Below, piece after piece: positions 53,179-62,136 of a DNA stretch of 64,000 bases; the first letter of the stretch is position 1, and each line of letters opens with the position of its first letter. This stretch comes from Ruegeria sp. Alg231-54 (GTDB lineage: Bacteria; Pseudomonadota; Alphaproteobacteria; Rhodobacterales; Rhodobacteraceae): contig NZ_FREZ01000002.1 in the NCBI RefSeq assembly GCF_900143525.1, positions 248,001 to 312,000 on the forward strand, written 5' to 3'. The position numbers and the translations under genes were made by a program. Below the pieces are notes generated by a model, which was given only the letters and a program-made list of their open reading frames with translations, had not been told where the DNA came from and made no database searches.

Positions 53179-55068
53179 ATGGCCTTTGTGGGTTTGGAAG
53201 ACAAGGCGAGAATGGAGCAGGAAATGTCGTGGGAGGATCGGGATGTTCCGGTCACTTTCCACCAGTTGCTTTCGCGCACAGCAGGCAAATACCCAAACAG
53301 TGATGCGGTCAGCTTTCAGCTTATGTCTGGCCCGACAGACAAGGCCGAGACGCTGACGTGGTCGCAACTGTTGGGCAAAGTCAATCAGGCAGCGAACCTG
53401 TTTCGGTCTTTGGGCGTCGGTGAGAAAGACGTGGTGGCCTATGTGCTGCCCAACTGTATCGAAACGCTGGTCACCCTGATGGGGGGCGCGGTCGCAGGGA
53501 TCGTGAACCCGATCAACCCGTTACTTGAGCCCGAGCAGATCGCAGCAATTCTGCGCGAAACCGGTGCCAAAGTGGTCGTGACGTTGAAGTCCTTCCCCAA
53601 AACGGATGTGGCGCAAAAGGTCGAAGAGGCGGTGCGCCACGCGCCCAACGTCAAAACCATTCTCGAGATTGACCTCAACCGCTATCTGACGCCGCCAAAA
53701 TCCTGGCTGGTGCCGTTCCTGCGCCCAAAGATGGGCGACAAGGAAAAACTGGCCCATGCGGATTACAAGAACTTCAATAAAGAACTGGCCAAGCAGCCTA
53801 CGACGCTGACTTTCGAAGACGGCAATGAAGATCGCGTTGCCTGCTATTTCCACACCGGCGGCACGACCGGTATGCCGAAGGTGGCGCAGCACAAATACTC
53901 GGGCCTTATCTACAACGGCTGGCTTGGGAGCACGCTGCTCTTTTCCGAAGAAGACGTGATCATGTGCCCGCTGCCCATGTTCCACGTTTTTGCTGTGCAT
54001 GTGATCATGATGGCTGCCGTCTCATCCGGCGCGCATGTGGTTTTCCCGACGCCTGCGGGATATCGCGGCGACGGTGTTTTCGACAATTTCTGGAAACTGA
54101 TCGAACGCTGGAAGGTGACGTTCATCATCACCGTACCCACAGCGATTGCTGCCAAGATGCAGCGACCCGTAGATGCGGACATCTCAAGCGTGAAGACGGC
54201 ATTCTCAGGTTCAGCGCCTTTGCCCGTCGAACTGTTCCGCAGGTTCGAAGAAGCGACCGGTGTGACCATCGTAGAAGGCTATGGGCTAACCGAGGCCACC
54301 TGTCTGGTGTCCTGCAACCCGGTGGACGGGGAAAAGAAGATTGGCTCGATCGGTATTCCGTTCCCCTATACGGATGTGAAAATCTTGCAGGATGGTCCGG
54401 ACGGACCAAAGGAATGCGCCGCAGATGAAATTGGTGAGATTTGCATTTCGAACCCCGGTGTCTTTGCGGGCAATACCTATACCGAGGCGGACAAGAACGT
54501 AGGTCTTTATCACTTCGACAAATACCTGCGCACAGGTGATCTGGGACGCTTTGACGAGGACGGCTACCTGTGGATCACAGGTCGTGCCAAGGACCTGATC
54601 ATTCGCGGCGGTCACAACATTGACCCGGCCGAGATCGAAGAAGCTCTGCTGGGGCACGATGCTGTCGCGTTTGCCGGTGCCATCGGGCAGCCTGACGCCT
54701 ATTCGGGCGAGGTGCCTTGCGCCTTTGTCGAATTGGTTGATGGGGCCTCGGTGACCGAGAAAGAGCTGATGGAGTATTGCAATGTGCATGTCCATGAACG
54801 CGCGGCACAACCCAAGCACATGACCATTCTGGACGAGCTGCCCAAAACTGCGGTCGGTAAGGTCTTTAAGCCCGAACTTCGCAAACAGGCGATCACGCGT
54901 ATCTATAACGGCGCGTTGGAAGAGGCTGGTCTTGAGGCACGGGTCATTTCGGTCATCGACGATAAGAAACGCGGACTCGTTGCGCAGCTTGACGCGAAGG
55001 GTTCCGCAGAGGACGATGTCAGCAAAGTGCTGGGATCGTTCACCCGGCCGTGGGAGTGGGCTGCCTGA
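53179..55068 (+). CDS. Acyl-CoA synthetase (AMP-forming)
   Basis: A 629-residue ANL-superfamily ligase. The AMP-binding P-loop is YFHTGGTTGMPKVAQHKYS, with later motifs EGYGLTEATC, TGDLGRFDEDGYLWITGRAKDLI and the C-terminal lysine segment PKTAVGKVFKPELRK. It forms acyl-CoA from a carboxylic acid, ATP and CoA; chain length or aromatic preference is unclear. ATG 53179 has GGGAGGAG upstream. The esterase gene follows after 12 bp, suggesting that an ester is cut and the freed acid activated. Confidence 0.9.
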   Translation: MAFVGLEDKARMEQEMSWEDRDVPVTFHQLLSRTAGKYPNSDAVSFQLMSGPTDKAETLTWSQLLGKVNQAANLFRSLGVGEKDVVAYVLPNCIETLVTLMGGAVAGIVNPINPLLEPEQIAAILRETGAKVVVTLKSFPKTDVAQKVEEAVRHAPNVKTILEIDLNRYLTPPKSWLVPFLRPKMGDKEKLAHADYKNFNKELAKQPTTLTFEDGNEDRVACYFHTGGTTGMPKVAQHKYSGLIYNGWLGSTLLFSEEDVIMCPLPMFHVFAVHVIMMAAVSSGAHVVFPTPAGYRGDGVFDNFWKLIERWKVTFIITVPTAIAAKMQRPVDADISSVKTAFSGSAPLPVELFRRFEEATGVTIVEGYGLTEATCLVSCNPVDGEKKIGSIGIPFPYTDVKILQDGPDGPKECAADEIGEICISNPGVFAGNTYTEADKNVGLYHFDKYLRTGDLGRFDEDGYLWITGRAKDLIIRGGHNIDPAEIEEALLGHDAVAFAGAIGQPDAYSGEVPCAFVELVDGASVTEKELMEYCNVHVHERAAQPKHMTILDELPKTAVGKVFKPELRKQAITRIYNGALEEAGLEARVISVIDDKKRGLVAQLDAKGSAEDDVSKVLGSFTRPWEWAA

Positions 55069-55080
55069 CCGGGAGGAAAC

Positions 55081-56004
55081 ATGGATTATGAACGTCTGAT
55101 TGATGAAGAGACTTGGGCGTTCATAAAACGAACGGCTGAAAGCTATCCCGATGATGCGGTCGAACAGTCGATCCAGGATCAACGCCGGGTGTACGACACG
55201 ATGTGTCGCGACTTTCGCCAACCCCGCCCGCAGGGGGTCGAGACTGAGGACAGGCAGGCATTTGGCGTGCCTGTCCGGGTCTACAACGCGGGTCAGCCGA
55301 CGCGAACTGTCACTTATTTTCATGGTGGCGGATTTGTTGTTGGAGGTCTGGACAGCCACGATGATGTTTGCGCCGAGATCTGCGCGCAGACCGGATATCG
55401 GGTTGTGGCCGTGGACTACCGTCTGTGTCCCGAACATGTCCACCCGGCGCAGTTTCAAGACAGCTGGAATGCGACAAACTGGGTGGCGCAGGAATTCGGC
55501 GACCCGATTGTCCTTGCGGGTGACAGTGCCGGTGGCAACCTGGCGGCCGCAGTCGCCCAATACGGACGAGGTAAGTTGGACCATGTGCTGGGTCAGGTCC
55601 TGATCTACCCCGGTTTGGGTGGTGACAGCACGAAAGGGTCGTATATAGAGCACGCCCACGCGCCGCTTTTGACGCTGGATGAGATTCAGTTCTACGAAAA
55701 AGTGCGTTGTGGTGGTGATATCCCGCAAGATGATCCGACCTTCGCGCCGCTTCACGACACAGATTTCGCGGGTCTTCCGCCGACCGTGGTGGTGACTGCA
55801 GATTGTGATCCGCTGCGGGATGATGGTGGCGCTTATTGCGACAAGATTTCCGCCGCCGGAGGGCATGCGCATTGGATCAACGAGCCGGGCCTCGTTCACG
55901 GTTATCTGCGCGCGCGTACCAGTGTTAAGCGCGCGGCAGACAGTTTTGAGAGGATTTCGGTCGCGATCGAGGCGTTGGGTCAGCAGATCTGGCCCTACGA
56001 CTGA
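55081..56004 (+). CDS. Alpha/beta-hydrolase, HSL-type esterase
   Basis: A 307-residue hormone-sensitive-lipase family esterase. Oxyanion motif HGGG starts at His81; nucleophile Ser149 is in GDSAGGN; the acid is in CDPLRDDG and the base in EPGLVHGY. It lacks a signal peptide, so it should act in the cytoplasm. It is in an operon with the acyl-CoA synthetase. GGAGG precedes the ATG. Confidence 0.9.
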   Translation: MDYERLIDEETWAFIKRTAESYPDDAVEQSIQDQRRVYDTMCRDFRQPRPQGVETEDRQAFGVPVRVYNAGQPTRTVTYFHGGGFVVGGLDSHDDVCAEICAQTGYRVVAVDYRLCPEHVHPAQFQDSWNATNWVAQEFGDPIVLAGDSAGGNLAAAVAQYGRGKLDHVLGQVLIYPGLGGDSTKGSYIEHAHAPLLTLDEIQFYEKVRCGGDIPQDDPTFAPLHDTDFAGLPPTVVVTADCDPLRDDGGAYCDKISAAGGHAHWINEPGLVHGYLRARTSVKRAADSFERISVAIEALGQQIWPYD

Positions 56005-56008
56005 TCTC

Positions 56009-56845
56009 TCACTGCAGGAACGGTTTCGCCTTCATCGTTTCGGCAATGGGCGCACCCATCCGGTTCAGGATCGTGGGCGCTAGTTGCAGTTGGTCGATCA
56101 CCGTGTCGACCTCGGGGCCTTCCGCGTCGCCAAAGTAGTACAGTGCCGTTTCCTGTTGCAGCGGGCTGCGCCCGCCGTGGTGCCCCCGCTCATCCTGTCC
56201 GTGATCAGCGGTCACAATCACGTCGTACCCCAGTTGCCGCCAACGCGGGATGAAAGGGGCCAGCATCTCATCCGCGACGAAACAGGCGTGGTCCATCTCT
56301 TCGCAATCATGGTAGAAACGGTGCCCCATACTGTCCAATGTGCAGGCATGCAGCAGGCCGTAGTCCAGCCCATGACGCAGGCACAGATTGGTCAGAGTGG
56401 CATAGAGATCCACGTCGGACGGCGTCATCTGATTGGCTTTGCCATAGCCGGTCATGGTGTGAAAGCGACCGTGGTTGATTGTCTTGCTCTCAGGCTCATC
56501 ATATTCGATGTCGCGGACGTAATCGAACGGGTGGCGGTTGAAGAACTGCGACCAATAGCTATGGGTGACCGCCCCAGTTACGCCACCAGCTTCACGGACC
56601 TGGCTGAAGACGTCCTTATGGCCTAGGCGAAAGACATTACCGTTGCCGGTACAGCCATGCTCCTGTGGTGTGACACCGGTGTGGATCGAGGCATAGCAGC
56701 TGGCGGACGTGGACGGCAAAACAGCGCGCAGTTTCCACACGCGCGCCTCACCGCTGTCGACCCAGCCTTCAAGGTTACCGAACAACCGTCGGAAATTGCG
56801 CCACGGAACACCGTCCAGGATGATGAGGAGTAGTTTGCGGTCCAT
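56009..56845 (-). CDS. Type I phosphodiesterase / nucleotide pyrophosphatase-like protein
   Basis: A 278-residue alkaline-phosphatase-superfamily protein: LLLIILDGVPW (metal Asp11), SASCYASIHTG with the expected nucleophile Ser/Thr region, and TADHGQDERGHHGG with metal Asp and His. It hydrolyses a phosphodiester or pyrophosphate bond of unknown substrate. There is no signal peptide from ATG 56845. It is convergent with the esterase gene, separated by 4 bp. Confidence 0.83.
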   Translation of the reverse strand: MDRKLLLIILDGVPWRNFRRLFGNLEGWVDSGEARVWKLRAVLPSTSASCYASIHTGVTPQEHGCTGNGNVFRLGHKDVFSQVREAGGVTGAVTHSYWSQFFNRHPFDYVRDIEYDEPESKTINHGRFHTMTGYGKANQMTPSDVDLYATLTNLCLRHGLDYGLLHACTLDSMGHRFYHDCEEMDHACFVADEMLAPFIPRWRQLGYDVIVTADHGQDERGHHGGRSPLQQETALYYFGDAEGPEVDTVIDQLQLAPTILNRMGAPIAETMKAKPFLQ

Positions 56846-56928
56846 GTCATTGGCCTTTTGACTAAATATTTCGGGCGACCCTAGGGGATTCGCGATCAGG
56901 GGTCTGCCTGTTCGCGCCCCCAATAGCA

Positions 56929-56967
56929 AAATCCCGACACCTGTCATCGAACAAGGCGCCGGGATTT
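56929..56967 (-). terminator. Terminator of the peptide ABC operon
   Basis: On the minus strand AAATCCCGGCGCC pairs with GGTGTCGGGATTT (13 bp, two G-U pairs) around a 13-nt loop, ending in TTTT, 37 bp after the ATPase stop codon. The plus side also ends in a T run. Confidence 0.7.
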
Positions 56968-57003
56968 CAATTTTTCACTTAACTGTCACGGAAAGGGCAG
57001 GGG

Positions 57004-58641
57004 TCAGTTCCCGGCGCTTTCCATTTTGCGGTGGGCAACGACCTCTTCCAGCCAACCCAGATGCATCTCGGGGACGGAACTGAGCAGCAGGTCGGTATAG
57101 TCGTCGAACGGCGGGCTCAGCACCTCGCTTTTCGACCCATAGCGAACCACCCGACCCTGATACATCACCGCGATACTATCGCTGATCGCGCGCACCGTCG
57201 CCAGATCGTGGGTGATGAACAGGTATGCCACATCCTCGATCTTTTGCAGGTCCAACAGCAGTTTCAGGATGCCGTCCGCCACCAGTGGATCAAGCGCCGA
57301 GGTGACCTCGTCACAGATGATCATCTTGGGCTTGGCCGCCAGCGACCGCGCGATACAGACACGCTGTTTCTGACCACCTGACAGTTCCGCCGGATAGCGA
57401 TCCATGTACTTTTCGCCCAGTTCGATCTCATCCAACAGTTCGACGATCCGCTTGCGTTTTTCGGCACCGCGCATGTTGAAGTAGAACTCCAGCGGGCGTC
57501 CGATGATCGTACCAACAGTCTGGCGTGGGTTCATTGCCACGTCGGCCATCTGGTAGATCATCTGCAACTCGCGCAGGTCTTCACGGCTGCGGCCTTTCAG
57601 ATCGCCACTAAGCTTGCGGCCAGCAAAGGTGATCTCACCATCGCGCGGCGGCAGCAAGCCTGTGATCACCCGTGCCAGTGTCGACTTGCCCGAGCCGGAT
57701 TCGCCGACAACCGCCAGTGTCTGCCCCGGGTGAAGATCGACATTGACGTTGTGTAGCACGTCGAAATTCAAACCCTTGTAGCGCGCGGTGATACCTTCGA
57801 CGCTCAAAACCGCATCCGGTGTAGGCTTCTTCTCTTCGTGCTCGATCGAGCGGACCGAAACCAGCGCCTTGGTATACTCTTCCTGCGGGTTGTTGATGAT
57901 CTGGTCGGTATTGCCATACTCGACCGTATTGCCCATCCGCAGAACCATGATGTCATCACTGACCTGAGCGACAACGGCGAGGTCATGCGTGATATAGAGC
58001 GCAGCAACTCCGGTATCACGAATGGCCTCTTTGATCGCCATCAGAACATCGATCTGGGTGGTCACATCCAGTGCTGTGGTCGGTTCATCAAACACCACCA
58101 GATCAGGCTCGGGGCACAGCGCCAGCGCCGTCATGCAACGCTGTAGCTGACCGCCCGAGACCTGGTGAGGATAACGATCACCGATATTGTCCGGATCGGG
58201 CAGCCCTAGCTTGGCGAACAGTTCCCGCGCACGGCCTTCGGCCTCTTTACGTGAAAACTTCTTATGTTCGACCGCAGCTTCGACCACCTGATCCATGATC
58301 TTCTTGGCCGGGTTAAACGACGCGGCCGCGGATTGCGAGACATAGGCAACTTCGCCCCCACGCAGATTGCGGATATCGCTATGCGGGGTCTTCAGAATGT
58401 CGCGCCCGTTGACCCAGACTTCACCACCGGTCAGTTCGACTCCACCGCGGCCATAAGCCATGGACGCCAGACCGATGGTCGATTTACCGGCACCCGATTC
58501 ACCGATCAGCCCCAACACCTTGCCGCGTTCGAGGTCAAAGTTGACCCCGTGCACGATTTCGATGTCATGGGGTTTTTCACCCGGCGGATAGACGGTTGCG
58601 CCGATCTTGAGGTTGCGGACCTTGAGAAGGGTATCACTCAT
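57004..58641 (-). CDS. Peptide/oligosaccharide ABC transporter, double ATPase (DppD-DppF fusion type)
   Basis: A 545-residue protein with two ABC domains. The first has GESGAGKST and VSGGQLQR, the second GESGSGKST and LSGGQKQR; each has a Walker B (LVVFDEPTTALD, MIICDEVTSALD). It corresponds to the DppD and DppF subunits fused in one chain, as in GsiA/YejF-type systems. It overlaps the permease gene by ATGA and energises the two permeases upstream. Confidence 0.93.
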   Translation of the reverse strand: MSDTLLKVRNLKIGATVYPPGEKPHDIEIVHGVNFDLERGKVLGLIGESGAGKSTIGLASMAYGRGGVELTGGEVWVNGRDILKTPHSDIRNLRGGEVAYVSQSAAASFNPAKKIMDQVVEAAVEHKKFSRKEAEGRARELFAKLGLPDPDNIGDRYPHQVSGGQLQRCMTALALCPEPDLVVFDEPTTALDVTTQIDVLMAIKEAIRDTGVAALYITHDLAVVAQVSDDIMVLRMGNTVEYGNTDQIINNPQEEYTKALVSVRSIEHEEKKPTPDAVLSVEGITARYKGLNFDVLHNVNVDLHPGQTLAVVGESGSGKSTLARVITGLLPPRDGEITFAGRKLSGDLKGRSREDLRELQMIYQMADVAMNPRQTVGTIIGRPLEFYFNMRGAEKRKRIVELLDEIELGEKYMDRYPAELSGGQKQRVCIARSLAAKPKMIICDEVTSALDPLVADGILKLLLDLQKIEDVAYLFITHDLATVRAISDSIAVMYQGRVVRYGSKSEVLSPPFDDYTDLLLSSVPEMHLGWLEEVVAHRKMESAGN

Positions 58642-59456
58642 CCCCGGCCTCCTTTCAGCGATGTGGTACGGTTCAGAACCCAGTCAGCAACAAGGTTGAC
58701 CGAGATGGCGAGCGTCGCGATGGCCACAGCGGGGTACAGGGCCGCGCCGATGCCATAGACGATGCCGTCCTTGTTTTCCTTCACGATGCCGCCCCAGTCC
58801 GCCAGCGGCGGCTGGACGCCCAGGCCCAGGAACGACAGAGTCGAGATGAACAGGACCATGAAGATGAACCGCAGCCCGAATTCAGCCACCAGAGGCGACA
58901 GAGCGTTTGGCAGGATTTCCCGGAAGATGATCCAGCGCCGACCTTCACCGCGCAGCTTTGCGGCTTCGACATAGTCCATCACGTTGATGTCCACGGCGAC
59001 CGATCGAGACAGTCGGTAAGGACGTGTGGCGTCCAACAGCCCCATCACAAGGATCAGGATCGGAACGGTAACCGGAACAATCGCCAGGATAACCAGTGCC
59101 AGGATCAGCGTTGGGATCGACATGATCAGGTCAACCGTTCGGCTAAGTGCCTGGTCAGCCCAACCACCCAGAACCGCAGCCAAAAGGCCCAGCGAGGTGC
59201 CAGTGATAAAGCTGAGGATCGTAGCCATCGCAGCGATAAAGATGGTCGTGCGACCACCATAGATCATACGTGTCAGCAGATCGCGCCCGATATTGTCCGT
59301 GCCCAGCAGATGCTCGGCGCTTGACGGTTCCCACACATCACCGACCACTTCGGCCATTCCGTAAGGGGCGATCAGTGGGGCTGCGATCGCTATGAAAAAG
59401 TACAGTCCGGTGAAAAACAGACCGACGGCGGCCGAAATAGGAATGTTCTTCATCAT
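58638..59456 (-). CDS. Peptide-type ABC transporter permease (DppC type)
   Basis: A 272-residue membrane protein with five to six helices. DppC landmarks are HLLGTDNIGRDLLTRMIYGGR near the N-terminus (HLLGTDNIGRD) and the EAA-loop DYVEAAKLRGEGRRWIIFREILPNALSPL (EAAKLRG, FREILPNALSPL). It overlaps the upstream permease gene by ATGA. Confidence 0.92.
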   Translation of the reverse strand: MMKNIPISAAVGLFFTGLYFFIAIAAPLIAPYGMAEVVGDVWEPSSAEHLLGTDNIGRDLLTRMIYGGRTTIFIAAMATILSFITGTSLGLLAAVLGGWADQALSRTVDLIMSIPTLILALVILAIVPVTVPILILVMGLLDATRPYRLSRSVAVDINVMDYVEAAKLRGEGRRWIIFREILPNALSPLVAEFGLRFIFMVLFISTLSFLGLGVQPPLADWGGIVKENKDGIVYGIGAALYPAVAIATLAISVNLVADWVLNRTTSLKGGRG

Positions 59457-60409
59457 TTCGGATGCCTCAGTCTTGGGTTGGCAAGGATAGACACAATATC
59501 GGCAACCATGTTGAGCCCGATATAGACCGCGGCAAAGACGACGCCGCAGGCCAGAACGACTGGCACGTCACGCTTGGTCACCGAATCCACCAGATATTGC
59601 CCCATGCCGGGATATACGAACACCACTTCGACAACGACGACGCCCACAACCAGATAGGCCAGGTTCAACATCACAACGTTGACAATAGGGGAAATCGCGT
59701 TGGGAAACGCGTGGCGCGCAATGACCTGGAAATTCGAGAGGCCCTTCAGTTCAGCCGTTTCGATATAGGCCGACTGCATCAGGTTCAGGATCGCAGCGCG
59801 GGTCATTCGCATCATCTGCGCCAGCACTACCAGTGTCAGAACGAAGGCAGGCAAGGCGATGGCGTTGAGCTTTTGCCCGAAAGACATTGTGTCGTTGATC
59901 ATTGCGAGTGAGGAAAACCAGCCCAGTTTTACTGAGACGAAGTAGATCACCACGTAACCGATCAGGAATTCCGGGATCGAAACCGTGGTCAGGGTGATTG
60001 CAGAAATCAGTTTGTCAGGCCAGCGGTTGCGGTACCGAACGGCCAGAAGGCCTAGAAAGATAGCAAGCGGCACGGAAACGACGGCTGCAGCACATGCCAG
60101 GAACAGGGTGTTCCCTAAGCGCTTTCCGATGCTTTCTGCGATGTCGAGTTTGTTGGTCAAAGACTGACCCAGATCGCCCTGCAGGATGCCGCCCAGCCAT
60201 TCGAAATATCGGGTTAGAGCGGGACGGTTGAGGCCCATTTCCTCGCGCAGGTTTGCCAGCGCCTCGGGGGTTGCGGATTGGCCAAGGACCGCTTGCGCAG
60301 CGTCCCCAGGCAGGGCTTCGGTGAGGCCGAAAATCAGAGCCGATGCACCGAAGAGAAGCAGGAGTCCCAGCGCAAGGCGCTGGGAAACCAGTTTGATGAT
60401 AGGATGCAT
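59453..60409 (-). CDS. Peptide-type ABC transporter permease (DppB type)
   Basis: A 318-residue membrane protein of DppB type: N-terminal helix, periplasmic PGDAAQAVLGQSATPEAL segment, and the EAA-like loop YIETAELKGLSNFQVIARHAFPNAISPI (ETAELKG, RHAFPNAISPI). It is the partner of the DppC-type permease and starts 15 bp after the binding-protein gene. Confidence 0.92.
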   Translation of the reverse strand: MHPIIKLVSQRLALGLLLLFGASALIFGLTEALPGDAAQAVLGQSATPEALANLREEMGLNRPALTRYFEWLGGILQGDLGQSLTNKLDIAESIGKRLGNTLFLACAAAVVSVPLAIFLGLLAVRYRNRWPDKLISAITLTTVSIPEFLIGYVVIYFVSVKLGWFSSLAMINDTMSFGQKLNAIALPAFVLTLVVLAQMMRMTRAAILNLMQSAYIETAELKGLSNFQVIARHAFPNAISPIVNVVMLNLAYLVVGVVVVEVVFVYPGMGQYLVDSVTKRDVPVVLACGVVFAAVYIGLNMVADIVSILANPRLRHPK

Positions 60410-60424
60410 TATCCGTGGGCCCTA

Positions 60425-62011
60425 TCAGGCGAACCACATCTTGCGTGACATGTTGCCATTCATCATCTCTTGGGTCGGGTCGCTTTCCCAACCTTCGAGC
60501 TGATTGGTGACGCCTTCGACAAAATCGTTGAACATCGGGCAGATCAGACCGCCTTGGTCGCGGACCATCATGCCCATTTTGCTGTAGATGTCCTTGCGTT
60601 TGTCGTTGTCCAGTTCGGCCCGTGCTGCAAACAGCATTTCGTCGAATTCCGGAACCTTGAAGCGGGTGTCGTTCCAGTCGGCTGTCGACAGATACGCCGT
60701 CGCGTACATCTGATCCTGCACCGGACGGCCACCCCAATAGGATGCGCAGAAGGGCTGAACGTTCCAGACCTCGGACCAGTAGCCATCGTTGGGCTCGCGC
60801 TTGATTTCCAGCGGGATACCGGCCTGAGCCGCGCTTTGCTGGAACAGGGCCGCTGCGTCAACGGCACCCGGGAAGGCGCCATCTGCAACACGCAGGATGA
60901 TCGGCGAACCGTCATGGCCCGACTTCGCATAGTGTTCTGCTGCCTTTTCAAGGCTGAAGTCGCGTTGCGGGATAGAGCCGTCAAACAGCGGGTATGCCGC
61001 ATTGATCGGCATGTCGTTGCCAATTGTGCCGTAGCCGCGCAGAACCTTGTCGACCAAGTCCTGGCGGTTGATTGCGTGTTTCAGCGCCAGCCGCAGTTCA
61101 TTGTTGTCGAACGGCGCGGTGTCGCAATGCATGATGAACACATAATGTCCACGACCGGCGGTCGAGTGCACCGTCAAGTTCGGGGCGCGGCCCAGCAGAT
61201 CGGCAACCTTTGGTTCAACGCGGTTGATCGCGTGAACCTGACCGGACTGCAGAGCAGCCGTACGGGCAGTCGCATCGTTGATGACAATTACTTCGACGCT
61301 GTCGAAATTGCCGAAATCGGGGTTCCAGTGGTTGGCAAATTTCTTGAACACGTGGCGTACGCCCGGTTCGTCGACTTCCAACTGGTATGGTCCTGTGCCA
61401 ATGCCCGCACCTGGGTTTTCCATTCCGCCATCAGGCTGAATGATCAGGTGATAGTCGGCCATCAGATAGGGCAAGTCGGCATTTGGCTCGGTCAGTGTGA
61501 CCTGGAAATTGTCGCCATCGGCCTTCATTGACTCGATGCCCTTCATGATACCCAGGGCGCCGGACTTGGAGTCTTCGTTCGAGTGGCGTTCCATGGTTTT
61601 CAGCACGTCTTCGCTGGTCATGGTCTTGCCGTTGTGGAACTCGACACCCTGACGCAGTTTGAATGTCCAAACTTTGGCGTCCGCGCTGCCTTCGACGGCT
61701 TCAGCCAGGCGCGGCTCGATCGACCCGTCGGGCGCAACTTCCACAAGCTGGTCACCGAATTGTTTGCCGTTCTGGAACGGCACCGAGCTGGCATAGGTCG
61801 CCGGATCCAGCGAGTTGGTGGATTCGCCGCCCTGCAAGCCAAATTTTAGATCGCCGCCCTTCTTCGGTCCTGCCGCGCGCGCAGCGTCAGCGAACATGGT
61901 GCTGGCCATCGCTGCCGATACACCCAGAGCCGCCGCTTTCCCCATGAATTCGCGACGGGTCAGTTTGCCCGCAGTGACCTGACCGGCCATGTGAGTGAGT
62001 TGTTCGTTCAT
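60425..62011 (-). CDS. Family 5 solute-binding protein, TAT-exported
   Basis: A 528-residue peptide/nickel/oligosaccharide-type binding protein. The signal carries a twin-arginine motif (LTRREFMGKAAALG) and ends near AARAAGPKKGGD. The conserved LDPATYAS, RLAEAVEGSADAKVWTFKLRQGVEFHNGK and EDVLKTMER blocks identify the family. Ligand is unknown; TAT export hints at folding before export. It is first in the operon. Confidence 0.92.
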   Translation of the reverse strand: MNEQLTHMAGQVTAGKLTRREFMGKAAALGVSAAMASTMFADAARAAGPKKGGDLKFGLQGGESTNSLDPATYASSVPFQNGKQFGDQLVEVAPDGSIEPRLAEAVEGSADAKVWTFKLRQGVEFHNGKTMTSEDVLKTMERHSNEDSKSGALGIMKGIESMKADGDNFQVTLTEPNADLPYLMADYHLIIQPDGGMENPGAGIGTGPYQLEVDEPGVRHVFKKFANHWNPDFGNFDSVEVIVINDATARTAALQSGQVHAINRVEPKVADLLGRAPNLTVHSTAGRGHYVFIMHCDTAPFDNNELRLALKHAINRQDLVDKVLRGYGTIGNDMPINAAYPLFDGSIPQRDFSLEKAAEHYAKSGHDGSPIILRVADGAFPGAVDAAALFQQSAAQAGIPLEIKREPNDGYWSEVWNVQPFCASYWGGRPVQDQMYATAYLSTADWNDTRFKVPEFDEMLFAARAELDNDKRKDIYSKMGMMVRDQGGLICPMFNDFVEGVTNQLEGWESDPTQEMMNGNMSRKMWFA

Positions 62012-62136
62012 TTAGTGGTCTCCCAGTTGATTGGATTTCAGCCCTTCTCGGGCATTTTTATTGACGCATGAGTCAAGTTAGGCGCAATTCGGTCTACCGA
62101 GCAAGGACAAATGTCTGCCCCTTGGCCGCCAAAATA

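Noticed and set aside
54286..55899. 537-codon minus-strand frame opposite the acyl-CoA synthetase and esterase
   Set aside because: Antisense shadow of two genes with clear motifs; no family resemblance.
60470..61531. 353-codon plus-strand frame opposite the peptide-binding protein
   Set aside because: Antisense shadow; the minus strand carries the obvious binding protein.
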